Assembly: GCA_964036315.1 (NCBI GenBank)
Contig: OZ038482.1
Location: 7,778,020 to 7,842,019 of the forward strand
DNA from: Acanthosepion esculentum
Lineage: Eukaryota > Mollusca > Cephalopoda > Sepiida > Sepiidae
Length of the DNA stretch: 64,000 bases
Reading direction: 5' to 3'
Shown here in pieces: positions 23,421-34,680 of this stretch. The notes under the pieces were generated by a model. It was given only the letters and a program-made list of their open reading frames with translations, had not been told where the DNA came from and did no database searches. The translations under genes were made by a program, and so were the position numbers. Positions within the stretch are counted from its first letter, which is position 1; the number at the start of each line of letters is the position of its first letter.

Positions 23421-23690
23421 CGATCATGTATCTTTCGATACATGACTGACGAGGCAGATTTTTTTCCTCGCAGCAGGTTGCTATTTCTTTCTGTGGTAGA
23501 CCAGTTGCCATCAAAGGCTATAGAACCGGGTCTGTCCTGCTATTTACCCATAGGTGGGGGAAAAGAAGAGGATTCATACTTTTCCCAAGGGTATTAGCAC
23601 GTAAATGAATGTCATGGATTCAACTGGAATTTGAACTCAGCTTTCCGATTCCTCAATCTGAGCCGTTATCCATTACTCCACCGGATGCAA
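23421..23690 (-). mobile_element. tRNA-derived SINE, family 1, full length
   Basis: From the right, the minus strand reads GGTGGAGTAATGGATAACGG (A-box region) and GCTGAGTTCAAATTCC (B box). The body CTAATACCCTTGGGAAAAG and CTATGGGTAAATAGCAGG follows, then ATGGCAACTGGTCTACC, AATCTGCCTCGTCAGT and a hairpin. The hairpin at 23425-23444 is CATGTATC-GAAA-GATACATG on the minus strand. This is the most complete family-1 copy here and fixes the family at about 270 bp. Confidence 0.85.
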
Positions 23691-25289
23691 CACAGTAAAA
23701 CTAGTAGGTTTCCTAAACTAAACAATCATCATTAAAACTGGAGATTTTAGAACATGGATGAGATTAAAGAGAATGCAATAAGGCATGAAAAGGATGCTGA
23801 GATTAGTTTAATGGTTCCAAGGAAACAAAGACACCAGTGACCTTGGTAGGTTACTTAAATGGTTAGATCTTTACTGGTCTGACTTTGTATTTATATTTGC
23901 AGTAACCTTTACAGGTTGACTATTTTTAAATCATTTTATACGAATAAAGCAGCTTATTAGTTTCCTATTCAGCAGTAAATGTACAGAATGAAATCCTATA
24001 CAAACATTGTATGATCATGTGAACATCATAAGATTTTTAAACATTTAAGTGCAGGCATTATTAATAAATAGAAAGACACTAATTCTCCAAAAAGTCAAAT
24101 CTCACAGTGCAACAGAAAAATAAGAACTTTAACAAATTTTTTTTAACAATTATTTCATATTTTTCAAACACATTGTCATATAGGAAGAAAATAAGTTCGA
24201 GCATGGCACTCTGGACTTATGAATGTGTGTTTTCCACCAGGTGTATAAATAGGGGTGTCAGGCTACTGACTGCAGTGATTATTGAGTGGAACTATCCAGT
24301 CGAATTAGTGTATTGTACATCAATGACTTGATTTTGATTTAAAATTTACTGGACATTAAGCCAAGGCGCACTATTAACAAGGTAGTCACTAAATTGGTTA
24401 ATTATCTTCGGTTGACTTTTACTTCTTTGTTCTTTGTAAGTATTTATTTATGGTTGTAATTAAATACCGTTTTATCTTAGCATTGAAGTCTTTAGTTATA
24501 CTTAATTATCACCATACATCACAAAACACATCTTCATCATTGTTGCTTTTAACACATTTTAACTATTATTTAGCCATCTTCAGACTAAATTGAAACTTAA
24601 GCTCTTGTAAAAAAGCAGGAGCTATGAAATGAGATTTGAAAGAACCAGAGAACAAAACAATTCCAATTTTATTATTATCACATTTATACTCTGATGGAAT
24701 GGGTTCTTGTAATGTAGGAAATGAAATGATGTAATACACCCATGAAGAAGTCTGAAGAACATGTTTTGCTAGCCTTTAAGTTAACCTGGTTTGCTGAAGA
24801 TAGTTATTCTAGGAAAATGTCAGGTTTTCATGGATTCGAAAGGCAATTTACGTTTGCCTGTACCCCTTACCTATCCAAATACTTGATCTTTACCAAATGA
24901 CTTGACATTTTAACTGCCCAACTGTGAAGGAAGCTCAACAAGTTCGACACCATATTGATTGTTGCTGATCAGAGTATCAACAGTGAGCAGTAAGAGAAAT
25001 AAATAGAGGGGACACAATGGCATTAGCAGCGGTACCTCAAGATATTTGACAGTGAACAGTGGGGAATTAAAAATGAACGTTCCAATATACTTCTGTAACT
25101 AGCATTTTCAAATTGAAATGAAAAAAAAAAAAAAATTATTTCTAAAAATATAAAAATAAACTAAATAACTAAAAAGTATAAAAAGAATTTTAGAGAAATC
25201 TCAAAAAATATACACAAAGACAGAAATTGCATAAAATGTTAGATCTTAATTTACTTTGGGTGAGTTCACTATGCATGTTTTCCACTGGC
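23691..25289. other. Intron stretch, no gene seen
   Basis: AT-rich intron. A TATAAATAG string near 24244 stands alone with no gene after it. No exon or repeat body recognised. Confidence 0.45.
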
Positions 25290-25790
25290 ATGAAGTGAAA
25301 AGATTATATAGAATCAATTGCTAAGTCTGTTGCTCGGAAAGTTGGTTCCCTGTGTCATGCTAGACAGTTTTTCTTGCCAGAATCTATCTTATACTTTTAT
25401 AAGTCTACCATTCATCCTTGCTTTGAATATTGCTGTCATATCTGGTCTGGTGCTTCTGCTATATATTTAAAGATTCTTGATAAAATACAAAGAAGAATCT
25501 GTACTGTTATTGGTCCTGACCTGGCATCTCAGCTTCAGTTACTTTCCTACCAACATAGCTTCTCTGTGTCTTTTCTATAAATATTTTCATGGTAATTGTT
25601 ACCATGAACTTTTCTCTTTGGTACCTAGATTTTATGAATTTAAGTGCAGTACTAGATTGGCAGCAAGGTCTCATTTTTTTTTTTTTTTAGAGTGGAAATA
25701 GCTACATGTAACAATTTCTTCTTTCACTTCTCACTTGTGGAACTCTCTTCCAGTTTCTTGTTTTCCAATCAACTTTGATCTATCACTGAA
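25290..25790 (+). pseudogene. CR1/Jockey-type LINE, decayed 3' end of ORF2
   Basis: The plus strand reads SVARKVGSLCHARQFFLPES, ILYFYKSTIHPCFEYCCHIW, SGA, then LDKIQRRICTVIG, DLASQLQLLSYQH, YKYFHGNCYHELFSLVP and TCGTLF-like remains of the ALWNSLP block. A T-run at 25674-25690 interrupts it. It belongs with the copy at 36225 (shared HVWCF/CHIWSGA, SQLQ..S and SLVP blocks). Confidence 0.8.
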
Positions 25791-25879
25791 TATATAAGAT
25801 TCAATCACAAGGTAAAATTGATACTGTGAAGTAAAAACAAAAAATAATAGCAAGAAAACATTAACAACTATTAATATCA

Positions 25880-26110
25880 TTATTTACATTTTGACTAATA
25901 TCACCAGCTTTATTGTTGCTTTCAGAACATTTCAGTCATTATGCTTTCTAGCCTTCTTCAGGTATCTATCAATCCAAATAAACCTTCAGGGGATTTTAAA
26001 CTGAACACTTTATTTAATCTACTGGGGCGGATTGTTCTCATTTATCTGTCCATGTCTTGGGATACCACATCTTGTTTTTTGTGTTTTTTTTAATACAGCT
26101 CAATTATTCC
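25880..26110 (-). mobile_element. SINE-like repeat, family 2, 5' truncated
   Basis: On the minus strand it reads CCCCAGTAGATTAAATAAAG, TTCAGTTTAAAATCCCCTGA, ATACCTGAAGAAGGCTAG, CTGAAATGTTCTG and AAATGTAAATAATGATA. These blocks match the fuller copies at 42070 and 47485. A plus-strand copy follows at 26655, making a head-to-head pair. Confidence 0.7.
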
Positions 26111-26165
26111 TAGTCCTGTTTCCACAGAGTCTGAAAAAAGGCAAGCAATAAGTGAGTAGTAATAA

Positions 26166-26545
26166 AATTGATTGATTCATTCATTTTTTACAGTTTATCA
26201 AGCCTTTGCAGGGTATTTAAAGCCAGAAAATATTTTTAGATTGTAAGAATTTTTTTGGTGATAATAATAGTTTAATGATACAAGTCTTACTAATTAACCC
26301 ATAGCTAGGTGGATTCATACCTTTCCCCAAGGGTATTTGTGAATAAGTGAACATAATGAACATGAGTGGAATTGGAACTTGGCTCTCCAATTAACAATTC
26401 CGAGCCATTATCCATTACAATACCAGCCAATCCAAGCTTACAGTAGCTGGTATTCCCAAGCAGTCACCCAATTTAGTACTGACCAGGATCAACATTGCTT
26501 AACTTTGGTGACCATACAAGAATCAGTGATTTAATGTGATGTGGC
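26166..26545 (-). mobile_element. Chimeric SINE: 5S rRNA head plus tRNA-like unit, second copy
   Basis: Minus-strand 26545-26434 reads GCCACATCACATTAAATCAC, TTGTATGGTCACCAAAGTTA, AGCAATGTTGATCC, GTCAGTACTAAATTGGGTGA, then CTGCTTGGGAATACCAGCTA and CTGTAAGCTT. This is 5S rRNA with mostly transition changes. Next come TGTAATGGATAATGGCTCGG and a B-box-like AAGTTCCAATTCC, then a body with ATACCCTTGGGGAAAGG and CTATGGGTTAATTAGTAAGA. The tail has TAAAGCCAGAAAATATTT on the plus strand and ends in ATTGATTGATTCATTC. Length and order equal the copy at 7258-7632. Confidence 0.85.
26434..26545 (-). pseudogene. 5S rRNA-like segment (SINE head)
   Basis: This 112-bp stretch covers about the last nine tenths of metazoan 5S rRNA, with the A box (AAGTTAAGCAA) and C box (GGGTGACTGCTTGGGAATAC) of the RNA polymerase III internal promoter still readable. 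Divergence and context show it is a retroposed head, not a 5S gene. Confidence 0.85.
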
Positions 26546-26654
26546 TCTAAACCTAGCAGTACTAAAAAAAAAAAAAAAAAAAGTGATTTCTAGACAAAGA
26601 GGAACAAAATCAATCTAGCATACAAATTAAATAATGGATTCATTCTAAATTTAC

Positions 26655-26790
26655 CTGATGGTTACCTGGATTGATAGATACCTGAAGGCTGGAGGGCCTA
26701 ACTGCTGAAACATTATGATAATGACAAAGATAAGGACATTAGTCTAAATGTAAATAATATAAATATAACTCTCCATCACAGAAATTCAAA
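26655..26790 (+). mobile_element. SINE-like repeat, family 2, 3' part
   Basis: GATAGATACCTGAAGGCTGG, TGCTGAAACATTATGATAAT, ACAAAGATAAGGACATTAGT and CTAAATGTAAATAAT match the tail of family 2. Opposite in orientation to the copy at 25880. Confidence 0.7.
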
Positions 26791-27649
26791 CAAAATTTAT
26801 CAATATTATATATATATAAGAAATGCATTTTAAAAGTAATCAATATACAATGAAGTTTAACTTGAAAAAGTCAAGTGAGTAGAAAATAGCAAGGAAAGTG
26901 TCACTATGAATTATGCAAGGCATCAGTGCACTGATTTGTTTAAGATCTTTGTGGTTTATTTATGTCAAACATTATAAAGATGAAGGAATTCTACTCGCAT
27001 TTTTTCACTTCCCATGTGATTATGTGATATACAGTAGCATCCATTCTGTTACCATTCAAACTTGCAAGAAGCAATCATGTCTATTTGATTTGGTGGACAT
27101 CATGAAAATATCCACCCATTCTGCATTCACAACAATAGAAATATCTCCAAATATATTTTGCTTTCGACATAGAACAACAAAAAGTTGGAGAAAAATGGTT
27201 TGAAGTATGAGATATTATGATAATAAATTGACACTAATTTGCATCAGCTCTCTGTCTCCAGGGACATAGTGGAAACACAGACCATGTGACACAAGGTTTG
27301 CCATTAAATCTATCAAATTTACTGATCAAGTTCAACTAGTGCTGATTTGAAGAAAAAAAACATGATTGAAAAGAAAAACTGAAGAATGTATTCCTGCCCA
27401 TCTTACATTGATAAAGCCTTCTTTTGTAAGAAGTAAAATTCAAAGAAAACTGCTTATTTTCAGGAAGATTACAACATTCAAATAAAGTCATTAAGAAAAT
27501 GGCATAAGATCAAAAGGATTTTTCATGAACATTCACCAAATTAATTATAGATTTCATGAACTAAATGATTTTAATGTAATGAAAGACAAAATAAGTCCTT
27601 ATTAAAGCCAATATTTGTTTTAATAACAATTCTGCTTTATTTCTATCTG

Positions 27650-27805
27650 GTTTACACTCTTCCTTACTCTTTTAAACAGATTTATCCCTTTATATACTTC
27701 AGCTCCATACTCCTAATGCCTGTCCTTTCATATGCTAATATAACTCCACACAGTAACACTCTACCTTGAGTGGTTCTTGGACTTTGTATTAGATGAATAT
27801 TAGTA
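27650..27805 (+). mobile_element. LINE 3' tail fragment
   Basis: AACACTCTACCTTGAGTGGT followed by TCTTGGACTTTGTATTAG and an A-rich tail matches the 3' end of the CR1/Jockey-type copies at 9125 and 58380. Confidence 0.55.
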
Positions 27806-30120
27806 TAAAAAAAAAAAAGAATCTTTTCTTGTACCAGATCAATACTCTACATATGATATCAATGTACAGGAAAGCTTATTAAAAAAATAGTAGCTAAATA
27901 TCTTCATCTCAAATCAAACTCTTAATAATAACTTATAAGATCCAAGGAAGTTAAATAGATGGAACATAGCCATCTTTTTTCAACACTTGTCTGCATTTTC
28001 AAAATTAGGTTTCAAGGAGCTACTCACCTAAAAGGAGTTGTAATGAATAAACAGTGTCATCATTTCCAAGCACAACAGCTTTTTTAATGTTATATATTCC
28101 TCCATCCTTAAATTAATAAATTTTTCTGAATCAAAACAATCCTGTGTGTATAGATTTTTTTAATGTAGACAAAAGAGTATATGTATTAAACCGTATTTAT
28201 GTAAGGTGACTCAGTATACATAGAGATTTAAGAGATAACGTCTTAGTTAAAGATCTTGTATAATTGGACAGCCCCGAAGAAATATTCTATTCTCTACTTC
28301 ATGTCAATCAGAAGCAGTAATTTCTGCTAGTAAACGTGCATAATAGCATAAACAACAAAGAGAAGAAAAAAGAAGAAGCCAATCAAATTCATAATCAATG
28401 TTGATACACTGCAATTAGATTGCACACCATCAATTATAACTAAAGACTTGCATTTTTTTTTTTTTTAATATTTGGCCTTTTTACTTTACACTGTCAGTGT
28501 TTTTCTGTGTAGGACTTAATTACTAGAAACAGAAGTAAATTATGACATCAGCTATGAAAAGTGTCTTCAAAGAAAGAAAAATAATTTTCCCTAAAGGAAA
28601 TAATTAGTTATCTGATATTTGCTGGCCATTAAATGCCATAAAATATATACAAGTGGTTCTATTGTTCATATCTGCTTACAATATACAAAATTTGTTAGGG
28701 TTGCAAGATTCACAGAAAAATGGCAAATGGTTAAATGCATAACCAATACTAAATTTAATCACTTTGTAACAATTATTGATTGGCTGATTTTTTTGTTTAA
28801 TGGCACATCAGCACCTTATGGGTCATTTAATGCTGAAATTTAATTTTCTTGAGAGCTTTGAAGAAATAAAAACATGATATATGTTATTCTGCTTTCACAC
28901 TTGAATATATGATAGATGAATAAGCACAAAAACTGAGTATCGTGTTTGTATGAACATGATTACTAGAGGTAATGATATGTGTGTTTTAGGTTGTAGTTTT
29001 GTTGAAGTTATATTTTGGAATACAGTTTGATTCATTTAAGAAATTGTATGGATTAATGCCACGAGAGAGTTTTTTCATATTGGTTGTTTGGCTAATTTCA
29101 CAATCTCTATGGTTTATTTAATGCCAAAATCTAAATATTTTGAACACAATTTTATGGCTTCAACTAAATATAGTTTGAACATATGCCTTCAACTACAGAT
29201 AAAATGTATTGTTGGTCTTTTTATTTTTTAATATAAAAATGTATTACTGATATTTTTACCATAAAAATGTATTTTTATACTTTCATAGTATTTTGTTTTT
29301 GTTTAGTGTTCACTATTTGTCCATAGCTGGGGCCCTAACAGGTGCTACAACCTGGTTCAGGATGGACCTGGGAACAACAGCAATTAAGTGGTGGTTCCAT
29401 GCTCCTCAAAAACTCCAGTCTTCTAATCAGAGGCCTTGCTGCCAGATGTAGTTTATCATCATACTCAGGACTATGTATCAATATTAACATTGTTGATGAA
29501 ATTATTCAGTTGAACACACACATATTTGTATAGATAACTCTTTTCTCCTCAACCACAAAATATAAAAAGTTATTAAATCATGGCCTAGAAAGAAAAGAAA
29601 ATCCAAAAAGCTTAAGAAATTTGCAGTGAAACTTGATTCATGAATGAAAAACAGCTTGTAGAAAATACTTTAAACATATCTGATGCCAAAACGCCATTGT
29701 CTTTGAGAAAAGTTATTTCTTCAAAATTTTCATTTTATTTAGAATTTGATAATGGGAGTGCCTCACCCCACCACCAATAAAAAAAAATAAAAAAAAAAAA
29801 AAAAAAAAAAAAAAACCCACATAGAAACTGTCAATGCAAATTAGATGAAAAAAAATAAAGGTTTTTATAAAGCATTTTGAAGAACAAACTTGACTTATTA
29901 AAGCCAAATGTTTCCAGTGCCAAAAAAGAAAACTTAATTTTTCTTTCCCACTAAAAGAGTGGTTCATCAAATAAAAGTTTCAAATGAGATCTAATTGAAG
30001 ACTTGCAACGAACATTTAACAACGTACACAAAAACAACAGGGGAAATGGAACTCAATGATCAGGAAAGGAGCAAAGAAGAACATAGATCAAATTTTATTT
30101 GTTTTTATCAAGATACTTAC
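27806..30120. other. Intron stretch with one exon-like segment
   Basis: AT-rich intron. Apart from the exon-like 28028-28106 listed separately, I recognise nothing. The more GC-rich patch at 29327-29460 (CATAGCTGGGGCCCTAACAG) may be an unknown repeat. A long A-run lies at 29788-29814. Confidence 0.4.
28028..28106 (-). other. Exon-like open segment, unassigned
   Basis: On the TMEM65 strand, 79 bases lie between an AG (ATTTAAG) and a good donor (GTGAGT). They read DGGIYNIKKAVVLGNDDTVY and SLQLLL. In-frame stops sit a few bases outside both ends, as for a real exon. I do not recognise the peptide. Its length (26 codons plus one base) would shift the TMEM65 frame between the exons at 30121 and 11736. 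It would therefore be a poison exon or unrelated. The pyrimidine tract is weak and chance is possible. Confidence 0.2.
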
Positions 30121-30188
30121 AGCAACAATCATCAACACATTGTCCAAGAAACCAAAACCAACAAATGGAAGAGCATTGTGTACAAACA
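30121..30188 (-). CDS. TMEM65: TMEM65 exon: first membrane helix
   Basis: This 68-nt exon has acceptor TTTTCAG and donor GTAAGTA. It supplies two bases of a split leucine codon followed by 22 codons, reading FVHNALPFVGFGFLDN then VLMIVA. The VGFGFLDN block is the most recognisable signature of the family. The hydrophobic run forms the first predicted membrane segment. It ends on a codon boundary, matching the phase-0 start of the next exon at 11736. Confidence 0.95.
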
Positions 30189-30842
30189 CTGAAAATAGAA
30201 ACATAAACTATAAGATTGAAGGCAAAGTAAGATATATTTAGGAAAAGAATTATTGATACCATGGAAGTAAGTTGGCTTGACAAAGAAAAAAAAAATCAAA
30301 ACAATTGATCAGAAATAAAGCAACTTTTTTCTATGCAAGACATGAAAGGGCCTCAATCATAAACAGGCAATTAAGTTGGCAGTGAAAAGGATGTTTGTTT
30401 TGTTTTTAGGAATCTTTTTTTATTCAAAGCCATATTTTTAAATATCTACTTTTCTGTTAATAAAAAAAATGAATGAAACAAATTTTAGTGAAAATGTATA
30501 ACTGCATGCATCAAAGAATTTTTTATTAATATCATTATTAGAAATTTAGTGGGGAAAAAAAACTATGAATAAAACCTTAGGAAATGATTGTTCCTCATAA
30601 ATTGTCATAAAAAATATAAAAATGAATCAAATTTTTCAATATATTATTTCAAAGCTATTCTCCATCATGGTTTCAATTTACCAAACAGAATTCATAAAAC
30701 AGGAATTCTAAGAATAATGGAAATATGACATAAATAATCATCTAATAAGGAAACATAGAAAGAAATTCTCAAACAAATTTCACTAAAGCATAATTAAAAG
30801 TTGTCATTGAATTAATAATTTTTATCACAAATCATGACAGAT

Positions 30843-30907
<65 letters not shown>

Positions 30908-31793
30908 AAAAACGTTTTTATTTTTCAATTGAGACAAAACAAAGTAAATGCCAAAACAGTTGTCCCAAATTTTTAAGATATTTATACCAACTAACAAGAG
31001 GCAGTTGCTGGAATTTTTTTTGTTTTTTAAATAATAACATTTAAAAATAGCAGACTGGATATATTCATTATAAAAGAACAATCACATCTGAAAAGAAACA
31101 AGTCATTTGTCAAACTGTCATCTTGTACTTCAATGGAAATGATTATGTGGCTGTGAAAGAAACAGAACAACCCAGCATATGACTAGAGTTTGCCAGAGGG
31201 TGGGGGGGGGGGCACAGTTTACAAATATACGAGGTTTGTGAAAAGTAAATAAACAGGCAAAGCAAGAGGAAGGGAAGAAAACGACAAATGGATGAAGAGA
31301 GAAAGAAAGGGGGGAGAAGAGTCAGAAGTAAACAATGGCTGAAATTAGGGGAAGAAATATTCAGAAAAGTAAAAAAATGAAATTAGAATACATTAGTGAT
31401 TACAATAACATAAACAGTGTAAAGTGACATTCTCATTGCCTATAAATGCATGTTAGCAACAAATGTATTTTAAGCAATAGTGATGTTTTAGAATATTAAT
31501 CTTCTGCTAAATGAATTTCACTAAAGCCATACCAACATGGATAGAAAAATGAGAATGGTGCTACATAACCAAAATAAACAGGTTGAATATGAAGAACTTG
31601 TAGAGGACCCATGTGGGTTTACGTATTGTTGAATTAGAAACACGTGCTGTTTATTTCCTGCTAGAAGGTCCAACTACAAGAACATGGCGGACTTAAGTTG
31701 AGTCCAACCGAAGATGTACAGAAAACAAACAAGACCGATATATGTCAACAAATATATGTATTAAACAACAAATTTACAAGTGACAAAGACATC

Positions 31794-31796
<3 letters not shown>
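30189..31796. other. Intron stretch, no gene seen
   Basis: AT-rich intron with a long (TA)n array at 30846-30900 and a G-run near 31203. Purine-rich at 31255-31330. No exon or repeat body recognised. Confidence 0.45.
30846..30900. repeat. (TA)n microsatellite
   Basis: About 27 TA units, directly visible. Confidence 0.95.

Positions 31797-31857
<61 letters not shown>
31797..31857. repeat. (TG)n microsatellite
   Basis: About 30 TG units, directly visible. Apparent ORFs across it are artefacts. 31858-32504 is somewhat richer in GC but shows no family I recognise. Confidence 0.95.
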
Positions 31858-31859
<2 letters not shown>

Positions 31860-32504
31860 CATAAAGAGTTTGTATTTTGGTGAATGTTCATACGTATGTG
31901 TATGCGTGTTTCATGGCATTTTCGCACAAGTGGACAAAAACGTGATCTCCGTTAGAAATCACATTTTTAAATGTGTCTTCTGAAATGCAAAGTAGAAAAA
32001 GAATTTACCTCACCTCCAAGTGAGGTAGGATGCGGCACAAGGCCTGAAGAAAAGAGAACGAGGCAAGAAGTCACCCAGTATTTATAGTGTAGGGAGAGTG
32101 TGCCCTAGCGAAATATTTGGACAATTAAGGAGAAGTTAACTCCGACAAACTGAAGAACATGCAGCTTGAGCCAAGAAATTAAGGCAAATTGGTACCAAGT
32201 ACTGCATTGTCTATCAAAATATCAGTTTCTGACCAAGTCAGAAATATTATTCATTCATCATTTTATTAGCACATTTTTGCACAGTTGTGGTCACCAATCT
32301 CCTCCATCTCACAATTGTGGTTCATGGTGACATTCAAGATAGAATAGTGCAATGGATTTTCAGTTTCTTTTGTACTGGAGATGTTGAGGTTACTCTGTCC
32401 TTCCTCTCAGCAGAAGTAGATTTAATTTTGAAGTTACCTTCTTCTAACCTTTGCCTAAAGAGGCAGGACCTACAAAACAGCAGGTGGTTTGAATTTAAAG
32501 TTTC

Positions 32505-32697
32505 CTTCTCCTAGATTAGTTGCCACCCAAGAATATAGGACTCAGTCTATCATGCTATTTAACCCATAGCTAGAGAGAGAAAAAAAACATTTTCCCAAAG
32601 GTATTAGCTTGTAAGTGAATGTAATAAATTTAACTGGAATTCAAACTGCTCTCTGATTCCTCAATCTGAGTCACTAACCATTATCCCACTGGGCTTC
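32505..32697 (-). mobile_element. tRNA-derived SINE, family 1
   Basis: On the minus strand: CCAGTGGGATAATGGTTAGT (A-box region), GCAGTTTGAATTCCAG (B box), CTAATACCTTTGGGAAAATG, CTATGGGTTAAATAGCATGA and a truncated end near GGCAACTAATCTAGG. More decayed than the copy at 23421. Confidence 0.75.
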
Positions 32698-32989
32698 TAT
32701 TATATTATTTTTTCATTATTTAGTATTTTAGATTTGGTTAATATTTAGAGTGAATAATGAAAAATATTATTCAATCTAAATACTAACTTTTAATTTTACC
32801 TATTTAAAATATTTCTTTAAACTACAACAAAATGTAAAATGAAATTAGCATCCTACAAAAAATAAAAATAAAGCACCTCTCTAGCCAACTATCTCCTACC
32901 TCTCATTCTGGAGAGAACAAGATTTGTGGGTCACTCCGGTAGAAGTAAGGATGAGCTTATCCGTGACATCCCGTTGTGAACACCAAAAC

Positions 32990-33151
32990 ATGAACACACA
33001 AGCGTCGGTTGCTCATTCTAAACATGTGAAAACACAGGACGCCAACTTGAAAGCATTACCAGTTGTGATGGATATTCATAAAGAGTGGAGAGAAAAAGTT
33101 GTAAGGATCCATGCAACCAGCATACCATGATGGTGATGATGATGATGATGA
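32990..33151 (+). mobile_element. LINE 3' end with (TGA)n tail
   Basis: MDIHKEWREKVVRIHATSIP resembles the last residues of an RTE-type LINE protein. It is followed at once by TGATGGTGATGATGATGATG, the triplet tail typical of RTE elements. Only the end is present. The identification rests on this short peptide and the tail. Confidence 0.45.
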
Positions 33152-34299
33152 ACTATTCTATTTCCAGTGTGAATAAGAAAAAGAAAATCGTCCTGAGAAA
33201 GCAGGTTTTCTTTTGATACTAACTCTCTTTCCAATGTATCATTAACGATTACTTTTACATCTGACTTTCAACTTGAATGTATCAATAATATATAGACAGA
33301 CATAAGGACGAGATTATCAGGATTCTTGTCATAAGACGATTAGGAAGCAAACAAATTTCATAACAATCCAGTAACTTCTTTTGAAGACATGTTGGTCACA
33401 ACAGATGAATAATAAAAGGAATGCCATTCTCATCTTGATAATAAATGCATCATTTCAAAAGGGAAAGGTTACAGCAATTTGCTTCTATTCATTACGAACA
33501 TTAGCAAAGCCATGTCAAGCTACTAAGAGTGCACATAAAGTTGAATTACTCGAGTGTTGCAAATTTCTCAAGACATAGAAGCAAGACTGGTTCCCTTTTT
33601 CCAACTCACCCATTCTAATCTTATTAACTATTTGGGGGGGGGGGACACAACTCCCAACCACTGAACTGGTTAAAATTTCCCTCCCTCTGCTCATTGCTTT
33701 CCAGGTTGTTTAAAGATTTAATTTTTTTTTATAAAACTGATATTTATCAATAGTATCACCATTGTTACAAAATACTTATCAATTACATATGATAATTATC
33801 TATAAATTTAAAAAAAAATATTTTTACATTGCATAATAGATCAAAATTATTCTTTAATTTTATGGAAATTGCAAAGTGATGTTTACATTGATACAACAAA
33901 TGCACACAAAAGAGGGGATGCTAAATATTTTTTTTTTTTTAATTACAGGTTTTAAATTTTTTTTAAATTTTAAGTCCTCTCTCCTTCATGCATATGTGCA
34001 GTCACAAGAACATAAACCTCACTTTTGTTCGCTGAAGGCCTAAAAGACAAAACGTGTTGCAGGAAAACTTTCAACTTTATCATAGATTTCTCTAAAATTG
34101 TTCTTGATATACCTTTACATATTGTTTTCCCATGGTAAATAATGCAGTTTAGATTTAAAATCTTGTTTTATTAGGATATACATTTTTAAATAGTCTCTGG
34201 CAATATTAAACTGTATGGGAAGCAAAGACATTAATGAGTCATGTTTGCCATTTCTTAAAGGCAGTAAACCAACAGAGATAATGAAGAATATTTGTGCTG
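33152..34299. other. Intron stretch, no gene seen
   Basis: AT-rich intron with a G-run at 33635-33645 and poly-T runs. No exon or repeat body recognised. Confidence 0.45.
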
Positions 34300-34680
34300 T
34301 GTACACAGGTTCAACAGCTGTGGAGAAAGTCTAATAATGATAACTCTAAACTTTCTGATGATTTCCACTCTGGAAGACCACTCATTTTGAATGACAAAGA
34401 CGTGAATGTAGTATCCATTGAAGCAGGTCTTCATTAGAATAAAAGCAATTTATCAAAAAAGGCACAATGCATCATGTTCAACTACATACAAACATCATGG
34501 AAATTGGAAAGAAATCTAAGGAAAAAAATTGGGTTCCACATGAATTCTCACCAGAGAATCAAGCACAGCATCCAACTCTTTACAACAATCTGTTGACCAG
34601 CAAAATAAAGGCAGGAGAAAGTTTTACTTACTCCTCCATCCTCACCAAATCCAAGACCATCAGATTATTGTTGGTTTTAA
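34300..34680 (+). pseudogene. Mariner-like transposase, N-terminal remnant
   Basis: One frame gives SGRPLILNDKDVNVVSIEA, the helix-turn-helix region of Mos1/SETMAR-like mariner transposases. A shifted frame then gives NWVPHEFSPENQAQHPTLYN and NLLTS, matching the conserved WVPHEL..N motif. The frame breaks near 34440. The catalytic core is not recognisable downstream. Confidence 0.7.

Noticed and set aside
24240..24260. TATAAATAG as a promoter
   Set aside because: No coding exon or transcript start context follows; such strings are frequent in AT-rich DNA.
26434..26545. Functional 5S rRNA gene
   Set aside because: Too many substitutions, lacks the true 5' end, and continues into a SINE body shared with another locus.
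26913..27203. 96-codon plus ORF
   Set aside because: Longer than most here but no recognisable motif; composition like random AT-rich DNA with scattered Cys.
31698..31983. ORFs with CVCVCV or HTHTHT runs here and at 1968-2305, 39077-39448
   Set aside because: They are translations of (TG)n or (CA)n arrays. Only the part of 39077-39448 above the array is real transposase.
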